Source: DATBHZ01 sp036557185 | Lineage (GTDB): Bacteria; Actinomycetota; Acidimicrobiia; IMCC26256; JAENVU01 | Length of the DNA: 18,498 bases | Assembly: GCA_036557185.1 (NCBI GenBank) | Contig: DATBHZ010000078.1 | Coordinates: 1 to 18,498 of the forward strand | Direction: 5' to 3' | Shown here: one piece after another, positions 13,846 to 18,498 of the stretch | Numbering within the stretch: the first letter of the stretch is position 1 | How the letters are laid out: every line of letters starts with the position of its first letter | Program-made: the position numbers and the translations under genes | Notes under the pieces: generated by a model | What the model was told of the DNA's origin: nothing | Seen by the model: only the letters and a program-made list of their open reading frames with translations | The model's database searches: none

Positions 13846-14739
13846 GTGCACAGCGATGTCGGCTTCCACGGTGTCTACGTCCCGCTGATCACACCCTTCG
13901 ACGTCGACGGCTCGGTCGACGCGGCCGCGGTCGACGCGCTGTGCCGCACGTACCTCGACGCCGGCGTCACCGGCATCGTGGCGCTCGGAACCACGGGCGA
14001 GGCGAGCGCGTTGACCGCGTCCGAGAAGCAGCTCGTGATCGACACGTGCTCGCGGGTGTGCGTCGAGCGCGGCGTGCAGCTCGTGGTGGGCGCGGGCTCC
14101 AACGCGACGGCAGCGTCGGTCGAGGCTGCTGGGGCGCTCGAAGGCACGCCGGGTCTGTCGGCGATCCTGAGCGTGGTGCCGTATTACGTGCGGCCGTCCG
14201 AGGCCGGCATCGTCCGGCACTTCCAGACGATCGCGGACGCTGCCCCGGCTCCCCTGATCCTCTACAACATCGGTGTGCGCACGGGCCGCCACCTGAGCGC
14301 GGCGGGCGTGCTCGAAGCGGCGCAGCACCCGAACATCGCCGGCATCAAGCAGGCGGCGCCTCTCGACCAGGACACGCTGGCGCTGCTCGCCGGCGCGCCC
14401 AACGGATTCTCGGTGCTCGGCGGCGAGGACGCGTATTTGTTCCCGCTCGTGCTGATGGGCGGTCAGGGGGCCATCTCGGCGTCCGCGCACGTCTGCACGC
14501 GGCGGTTCGTCGAGATGATCGAGTGCGGCCTGGCGGGCAAGCTCGAGGACGGCCGGGCCCACGCCGAGGCGCTGCTCCCCGTCGTGCACGCCTGCTACGC
14601 CGAGCCGAACCCCGCCGTCTTCAAGGCCGCGCTCCACGCCCAAGGGCTCATCAAGACACCCGACGTACGCCTCCCCTTGACGAACGCGTCAGCGGGCGCC
14701 CGCGATGCGGCCCTCGCCGCCATCGCCGCCGCCTCCTAA
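13846..14739 (+). CDS. dapA: Dihydrodipicolinate synthase / N-acetylneuraminate lyase family aldolase
   Basis: A 297-residue class I aldolase of the DapA/NanA family. The residues known from E. coli DapA are present: the GTTGE loop (48-52), Tyr114 (YYVRP), Tyr140 (LYNIGVRTG), Arg145, and the Schiff-base Lys168 (IAGIKQA). GGEDAYLFPLVLMGGQGAIS (192-211) matches the pyruvate-binding region. This set supports 4-hydroxy-tetrahydrodipicolinate synthase, the first committed step of lysine/diaminopimelate synthesis. LYNIGVRTG replaces the more usual YNVPSRTG, and no dap genes are adjacent, so another family aldolase is possible. The GTG at 13846 is chosen from the -10 box 7 nt upstream and the family N-terminus. 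It converges on the phospholipase C-type gene. Confidence 0.82.
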   Translation: MHSDVGFHGVYVPLITPFDVDGSVDAAAVDALCRTYLDAGVTGIVALGTTGEASALTASEKQLVIDTCSRVCVERGVQLVVGAGSNATAASVEAAGALEGTPGLSAILSVVPYYVRPSEAGIVRHFQTIADAAPAPLILYNIGVRTGRHLSAAGVLEAAQHPNIAGIKQAAPLDQDTLALLAGAPNGFSVLGGEDAYLFPLVLMGGQGAISASAHVCTRRFVEMIECGLAGKLEDGRAHAEALLPVVHACYAEPNPAVFKAALHAQGLIKTPDVRLPLTNASAGARDAALAAIAAAS

Positions 14740-14775
14740 CGCCTGAGGGTTGTCGGACTCACCGCAGCTCTCGAT

Positions 14776-14795
14776 CCTGTGGGGCGGAGGACAGG
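14776..14795. terminator. Weak hairpin between convergent dapA-family and phospholipase genes
   Basis: CCTGT (14776-14780) and ACAGG (14791-14795) could pair around a 10-nt GC-rich loop in the 64-bp gap between stops. The stem is short and there is no T-tract, so it is only a possible terminator. Confidence 0.22.
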
Positions 14796-14803
14796 GCGAG
14801 TGA

Positions 14804-16162
14804 TTATGACGTGGCTGCTTGGCTGAGCGCGGCTGCGGTGGGCGGCGGTGGGGTGCCCGGCTCGCATGTGCTCCCGCTTGCTGGCAACCCCGGGGCTGCG
14901 AGTTGGGGAGGTTCGAGAAACGCGGGCCGCCGGTGCAAGTCGAGGCAATCGAGCAGATTCGATGCGTTGGCATCGCGTCGAGTCAACGCACCCAGATTGA
15001 ACTTCGTCTCGATGAAGCGCAGCACGGAGGTGTGATCGTGCACGACGTGCGAGACGTAGTCGCGCCTCGCGAACGGTGAGATCACGAACGCGGGGACGCG
15101 TACGCCGTATTGGTTCCAGAGCGCCGGCGCGTTGGGTGCTGGCGCGACGTCGGGCGGGATGTCGTCGGGTGGAATCGCGGGTGGTGGCGGGACGTGGTCG
15201 TAATACCCACCGTGCTCGTCGTACATGAACAGCAACACGGTGGTCGGCCACGCTGGGCTTCCCATGACGGCGTTGACGATGGAGGCGCTGTATGCCTCGC
15301 CCAACTGGACGTCGTGCGGGTTCTCTTCGGTGTAGGCGTTGATGCCGGGTGAGACGATCGAGACACTGGGGAGTGAGCCTGCACGGCAATCATCGAGGAA
15401 CTGCGGAAACGTCCTGATCTTGTCCTGATTGGCCGCGAAGGTCTGCGGGAACAGGAAGATGTCGGGGAGATCCCAGGCGTAGTCGTGCCAGGAGATCCCG
15501 TGTGCGTTGAGCTTTTCCCAGATCGTGCCGCCCGCGGGGGGCGGCATTGCCAAGACCTTGGCGACGTCGGTTGCGATCAGGTTCTGTGACGTCGCGGCTT
15601 GGAGGTACATGCGGTTGGGATACGTCTGCGCCGGTGCCGAAGCGAACCATCGATCGCAGATAGGGAACGTTTGGGCGAGCGAGTAATAGAACGGCAGGTC
15701 TGTGCCGTCCCAGTAACGCATCGCGTTCGTGTTCCCATTGAAGAGAAAGCCGTCCATCCGGCCGCCGTCGATCTGCGCATGCGTCGCAACCCAGTTCTGG
15801 GAGACCCCTTCGCCGAGTTGGCAGGTCTGAGGCGCGTGGAACACCCGCACCGCATTCCCGTTTGGGTCGACATTGAAGTTCGTCGGGACGCCGTGCCTGA
15901 CGTCGTAGCCGTCGGCGCGTCCCAACAAGCCGAAGTACGAATCGTACGAGTGGTTCTCCTGCATGTAGATGACGATGTGCTCAACCTGCGGCAACAGATC
16001 GGTGCCCTCGGGCAGCAGCGGGTTCGGTCGGTCGCCTGGCTGTCTGAGCCTTCGCCCGAAGCGGCCGTGAGCACGAAGAAACGGCGCACATCCCGCGGCG
16101 ATCAGACCTGAGCCTGCTCCAACGCCGACCAGGAAGCTTCGACGAGAGACGTCGCCAGGCAC
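14804..16162 (-). CDS. Tat-exported phosphoesterase of the phospholipase C / acid phosphatase family
   Basis: A 452-residue secreted enzyme of the PF04185-type phosphoesterase family (bacterial phospholipase C and AcpA-like phosphatases). The N-terminus has a twin-arginine signal (SRRSFLVG, 6-13) followed by a short hydrophobic stretch; LIAAGC (20-25) could act as a weak lipobox. Catalytic-site segments are IVIYMQENHSYDSYFG (63-78), DRWFASAPAQTYPNR (170-184), and MYDEHGGYYDHVPPP (313-327). The C-terminus is a Pro/Ala-rich tail without a clear domain. Members cleave phosphate esters outside the cytoplasm; true phospholipase C activity cannot be distinguished from phosphatase activity here. The GTG at 16162 has TAGGGT (16174-16169) 6 nt upstream, so it is probably leaderless. 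It diverges from the efflux pump gene. Confidence 0.88.
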   Translation of the reverse strand: MPGDVSRRSFLVGVGAGSGLIAAGCAPFLRAHGRFGRRLRQPGDRPNPLLPEGTDLLPQVEHIVIYMQENHSYDSYFGLLGRADGYDVRHGVPTNFNVDPNGNAVRVFHAPQTCQLGEGVSQNWVATHAQIDGGRMDGFLFNGNTNAMRYWDGTDLPFYYSLAQTFPICDRWFASAPAQTYPNRMYLQAATSQNLIATDVAKVLAMPPPAGGTIWEKLNAHGISWHDYAWDLPDIFLFPQTFAANQDKIRTFPQFLDDCRAGSLPSVSIVSPGINAYTEENPHDVQLGEAYSASIVNAVMGSPAWPTTVLLFMYDEHGGYYDHVPPPPAIPPDDIPPDVAPAPNAPALWNQYGVRVPAFVISPFARRDYVSHVVHDHTSVLRFIETKFNLGALTRRDANASNLLDCLDLHRRPAFLEPPQLAAPGLPASGSTCEPGTPPPPTAAALSQAATS

Positions 16163-16168
16163 GGCCGG

Positions 16169-16174
16169 ACCCTA
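16169..16174 (-). promoter_or_regulatory. -10 box for leaderless phospholipase-type gene
   Basis: On the minus strand TAGGGT lies 6 nt before the GTG at 16162, with no ribosome binding site between. Confidence 0.4.
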
Positions 16175-16216
16175 CGCCCTCGAACACCCCCAGAGGGCGC
16201 CCGGGAATGCTGTGAC

Positions 16217-16240
16217 ATACGGCACGGTTGCGTTTCGTAT
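16217..16240. repeat. Inverted repeat ATACG/CGTAT upstream of the efflux gene
   Basis: ATACG (16217-16221) and CGTAT (16236-16240) are inverted repeats with a 14-nt spacer, sharing the CGTAT core of the stronger repeat at 16262-16284. It may be a second, weaker operator for the linked TetR regulator. Confidence 0.35.
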
Positions 16241-16256
16241 CTCCCGGGTGTACAAA
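16228..16256 (+). promoter_or_regulatory. Candidate promoter of the efflux pump-TetR operon
   Basis: TTGCGT (16228-16233) and TACAAA (16251-16256) are separated by 17 nt. The predicted transcription start near 16263 falls at the edge of the inverted repeat at 16262-16284. The ribosome binding site AAGGAG (16313-16318) is 6 nt before the ATG at 16325, so the leader is about 60 nt. Confidence 0.45.
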
Positions 16257-16261
16257 CGATT

Positions 16262-16284
16262 CGATACGAGAACGTGTCGTATCG
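16262..16284. promoter_or_regulatory. Perfect 8-bp inverted repeat: candidate TetR operator
   Basis: CGATACGA (16262-16269) and TCGTATCG (16277-16284) are perfect inverted arms with a 7-nt spacer, 40 bp upstream of the efflux gene. TetR-family repressors usually bind such dyads, and the regulator gene overlaps the end of the pump gene. A related half-site TCGTATC occurs at 16235-16241. Confidence 0.6.
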
Positions 16285-16324
16285 CGAGGGTGACCACGAC
16301 CGACTGCAAGCCAAGGAGCGCGGC

Positions 16325-17989
16325 ATGACCTTGCAGGAGCGAGTGCAGGCAAAGGCCTTCGAGCGGCGTTGGATCATCCTCGCCGTCCTCTGTTTCGGGC
16401 TCCTCGTCATCGTCCTCGACAACTCGATTCTCAACGTCGCGATCCCGACGCTGGTCGACGAGCTGCACGCGACGAACAGCCAGATCCAATGGATCGTCGA
16501 CGCGTACACCCTCGTGTTCGCGGGCCTGCTGCTCACGATGGGGAGCCTCGGCGACCGGTACGGGAGGCGCGGCGCGCTCCAGGCCGGGTTCGTGGTCTTC
16601 GGGCTCGGCTCGCTGGCCTCGGCGCTCGCGTCGACGTCGCATCAGCTGATCGCCACTCGTGCCTTCATGGGCATCGGCGGAGCGTTGATCATGCCGGCGA
16701 CGCTGTCGATCATCACCAACGTCTTCCCGGCCAACGAGCGCGGTCGGGCGATCGGGTTCTGGGCGGGGACGGCCGGCATCGGCGCTGCGCTCGGCCCGCT
16801 CACCGGCGGCTTCCTTGTCGAGCACTTCTACTGGGGATCGGTCTTCCTGGTGAACCTGCCCATCGTCACGATCGGGCTGCTCGCGGGCATCTTCCTGATC
16901 CCGACGTCGAAGGACCCGAGCACGCCTCGCCTCGATCCGTTCGGCGCCGCGCTGTCGATCGCAGGCTTGTGTTCGCTGCTCTACGGCATCATCGAGGCGC
17001 CGACCGACGGGTGGGGTGACAGCACGATCCTCGTGGCGTTCGCGGTCGCGTTCGTGCTGCTCGGCACGTTCATCTGGTGGGAGCGCCACATCGACCACCC
17101 GATGCTCGACGTGCGCTTCTTCCGCAACCCCCGGTTCACCGCGGCGAGCAGCGGGATCACGCTGATCTTCTTCGCGCTGTTCGGAACGATCTTCCTGCTG
17201 ACGCAGTACCTGCAGTTCACGCTCGGGTACTCGCCGCTCCAGACCGGCGTCCGCCTCCTGCCCTTCGCGCTCACGATGCTGGTCTTCTCGCCGCTGAGCG
17301 CGCGGGTGGTCGACCGTTTCGGCACGAAGTTGACGGTGACGGCTGGTCTCGGTATTGCGACCGTCGCGCTCGTGCTCACGGCGGGCCTCAGCGCGACGAG
17401 CTCCTACGGAGCCATCTCGATCCGGTTCTTCCTGCTCGGACTGGGCATGGGCTTGACGATGGCCCCTGCGACCGACTCGGTGATGGGTTCGCTGCCGCTC
17501 GCGAAGGCCGGCGTCGGCAGCGCCGTCAACGACACGACGCGGCAGGTCGGCGGGGCAATGGGTGTTGCCGTGCTCGGCTCGGTCCTCGCGTCGGTCTACG
17601 GCACGAAGGTGGCGAACTGGTTCTCCGGGAAGCCGGCACAGCTGCAGAGCGGCAAGGTTGTAGCGAAGAGCGGCCTCGGCAACGCGCTCGCCGTCGCGAG
17701 CAAGGTCCAGTCCCAGGTGAAGGCCGGCAAGCTTCCTGCGCAGGCGGGTGCCCTCGCCAACGATCTCGTGCACACGGCGAACACGGCCTTCGTCCAAGCC
17801 ATGCACGCGGGTGTGCTCGTCGCTGCCGGCGCGACGTTCCTGGGCGCGATCGTCGTGTTCTTGTGGCTGCCGGCGCGGGCACGCGAGTCGGACAGCTCGG
17901 TGCAGGCCGCCGAGTACGCGGCCGAGCATGCCGGCGACGTCGGCATACCAGCCGAGGACCTCGAGCCTCAGCCGGTCGGTGACGTATGA
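16325..17989 (+). CDS. EmrB/QacA-type MFS drug efflux transporter (DHA2 family)
   Basis: A 554-residue integral membrane transporter with about 14 predicted helices, the DHA2 proton-drug antiporter class. Signatures are VLDNSILNVAIPTL in helix 1 and QIQWIVDAYTLVFAGLLL in helix 2. Motif A is GSLGDRYGRRGALQ, and the helix 5 segment is GTAGIGAALGPLTGGFL. Between the last two helices lies a long Ala/Lys/Gln-rich extracytoplasmic loop (from NWFSGKPAQLQ to LANDLVHTAN), then an acidic cytoplasmic tail. The ATG at 16325 has AAGGAG 6 nt upstream. Its TGA overlaps the ATG of the TetR gene (ATGA), so pump and regulator are co-translated. Substrates are likely amphipathic drugs or endogenous metabolites; none can be named. 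Confidence 0.92.
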   Translation: MTLQERVQAKAFERRWIILAVLCFGLLVIVLDNSILNVAIPTLVDELHATNSQIQWIVDAYTLVFAGLLLTMGSLGDRYGRRGALQAGFVVFGLGSLASALASTSHQLIATRAFMGIGGALIMPATLSIITNVFPANERGRAIGFWAGTAGIGAALGPLTGGFLVEHFYWGSVFLVNLPIVTIGLLAGIFLIPTSKDPSTPRLDPFGAALSIAGLCSLLYGIIEAPTDGWGDSTILVAFAVAFVLLGTFIWWERHIDHPMLDVRFFRNPRFTAASSGITLIFFALFGTIFLLTQYLQFTLGYSPLQTGVRLLPFALTMLVFSPLSARVVDRFGTKLTVTAGLGIATVALVLTAGLSATSSYGAISIRFFLLGLGMGLTMAPATDSVMGSLPLAKAGVGSAVNDTTRQVGGAMGVAVLGSVLASVYGTKVANWFSGKPAQLQSGKVVAKSGLGNALAVASKVQSQVKAGKLPAQAGALANDLVHTANTAFVQAMHAGVLVAAGATFLGAIVVFLWLPARARESDSSVQAAEYAAEHAGDVGIPAEDLEPQPVGDV

Positions 17990-18498
17990 CGACCGCCGAG
18001 GATCGCCGCATCGGCCGGCCGCGCAGTGCCGCGGCCGACGAGGCCATCGTCGAGGCCGCGGTCGACGAGTTCGTCGAGTACGGCTACGCCGGGCTCAGCT
18101 TCGAGGGTGTCGCCGCGCGAGCCGGCGTCGGCAAGACGACCGTGTACCGCCGATACGCGTCGAAGCTCGAGCTCGTGATGGCAGCGTGCGACCGCATCTG
18201 CGAGCAGAAGGGGCCGACGCCCGACACCGGCGTGCTCCGCAGCGACCTCATCGAGCTCGCTCGCGGCTACCGGCGAATGATGACCTCGACGGTCGCGGGC
18301 AAAGCCATCCCCGCCATGATGGCGGCGAAGGTGCACGAGCCCGAGCTCGCCGAGGCGCACGAGGCGTGGTTGCGAGAGCGGCGCGTGGCGGCACGCGAGA
18401 TCATCCACCGTGCGATCGAGCGCGGCGAGCTCCCGAGCGACGCCGACGCCGAGGTCTGCCTCGACCAGATCACCGGGCCGATCTTCTACCGGATCTTC
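17986..18498 (+). CDS. TetR-family transcriptional regulator (3' end outside window)
   Basis: 171 residues are visible before the window ends. The N-terminal TetR DNA-binding domain is clear: AIVEAAVDEFVEYGYAGLSF, then VAARAGVGKTTVYRRYASK with the recognition helix, and LELVMAACD. The following helices (RGYRRMMTSTVAGKAIPAMM to AAREIIHRAIERGEL) form the ligand-binding and dimerisation part, resembling the common C-terminal TetR type with a IPAMMA-like helix. The ATG overlaps the TGA of the MFS pump by 4 nt. It most likely represses the pump operon through the inverted repeat at 16262-16284 and is released by a pump substrate. That link is inferred from position, not shown. Confidence 0.9.
   Translation, partial: MTTAEDRRIGRPRSAAADEAIVEAAVDEFVEYGYAGLSFEGVAARAGVGKTTVYRRYASKLELVMAACDRICEQKGPTPDTGVLRSDLIELARGYRRMMTSTVAGKAIPAMMAAKVHEPELAEAHEAWLRERRVAAREIIHRAIERGELPSDADAEVCLDQITGPIFYRIF

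Noticed and set aside
12949..14643. Extension of the TSUP gene to a 564-residue protein
   Set aside because: The extra N-terminal part is antisense to the DapA-family gene, and the membrane domain begins at ATG 13803 with its own -10 box.
16162..16324. Search for a riboswitch or small RNA in the largest gene-free gap
   Set aside because: The 162 bp are explained by two divergent promoters and inverted repeats. No extended conserved RNA-like fold was visible.
16172..17929. A ~585-codon minus-strand open frame opposite the MFS gene
   Set aside because: It is a GC-rich shadow with Arg/Glu/Asp-rich, domain-free translation. The plus strand encodes a full 14-helix transporter.
1..18498. tRNA, rRNA, CRISPR array, insertion sequence, integrase or attachment site
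   Set aside because: No repeat arrays, terminal inverted repeats, transposase motifs or tRNA-like cloverleafs were seen. Gene-free space is small and accounted for.

Overview
The window is high-GC DNA from an actinomycete-type bacterium (Actinomycetota). It carries a WhiB-family protein, DUF3107, a PdtaS-type HisKA_2 sensor kinase, a tandem Get3/ArsA-like ATPase pair like Mycobacterium tuberculosis Rv3679-Rv3680, and a UdgB-type uracil-DNA glycosylase. Many start codons have a TANNNT -10 box only 6-8 nt upstream and no ribosome binding site, so leaderless transcription looks common. A deep actinobacterial lineage such as Acidimicrobiia would fit, but I cannot prove the class from sequence alone.

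Layout. Positions 1-1960 (minus strand) hold a translationally coupled pair: an ATP-grasp ligase with an L-amino-acid-ligase-like tail, and a radical SAM protein that runs off the left edge. Positions 1980-6139 form a compact iron-sulfur (Fe-S) block: an NfuA-type carrier (+), then on the minus strand a SufR-like regulator, a NifS-like protein and a DUF169 protein in one probable operon, and divergently an Mrp/ApbC ATPase. An AT-rich dyad lies between the regulator and mrp. The NifS-like protein has Thr where the PLP-binding Lys should be, which is the most unusual single observation here.

Positions 6193-10460 hold DUF3107, two overlapping Get3-like ATPases, the PdtaS-like kinase, and a convergent WhiB1-like gene. 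Positions 10609-12963 hold a glycerophosphodiester phosphodiesterase, a diacylglycerol-kinase-family lipid kinase, and UdgB. Positions 12949-14739 hold a TSUP-family permease diverging from a DapA-family aldolase. Positions 14804-16162 hold a Tat-exported phospholipase C/phosphatase-type enzyme. Positions 16325-18498 hold an EmrB/QacA-type efflux pump overlapping a TetR regulator that runs off the right edge, with inverted repeats upstream of the pump.

How they fit together (inference). Nfu, Mrp, the SufR-like regulator and the NifS-like protein would supply or monitor Fe-S clusters. Likely clients in the same window are the radical SAM enzyme, the WhiB1-like protein and UdgB. The PdtaS/WhiB1 pair is known in mycobacteria for nitric-oxide and redox sensing. 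The phosphodiesterase, lipid kinase and phospholipase C could all touch glycerophospholipid turnover. No tRNA, rRNA, CRISPR array, insertion sequence or prophage was seen, and no gene-free stretch exceeds about 165 bases.
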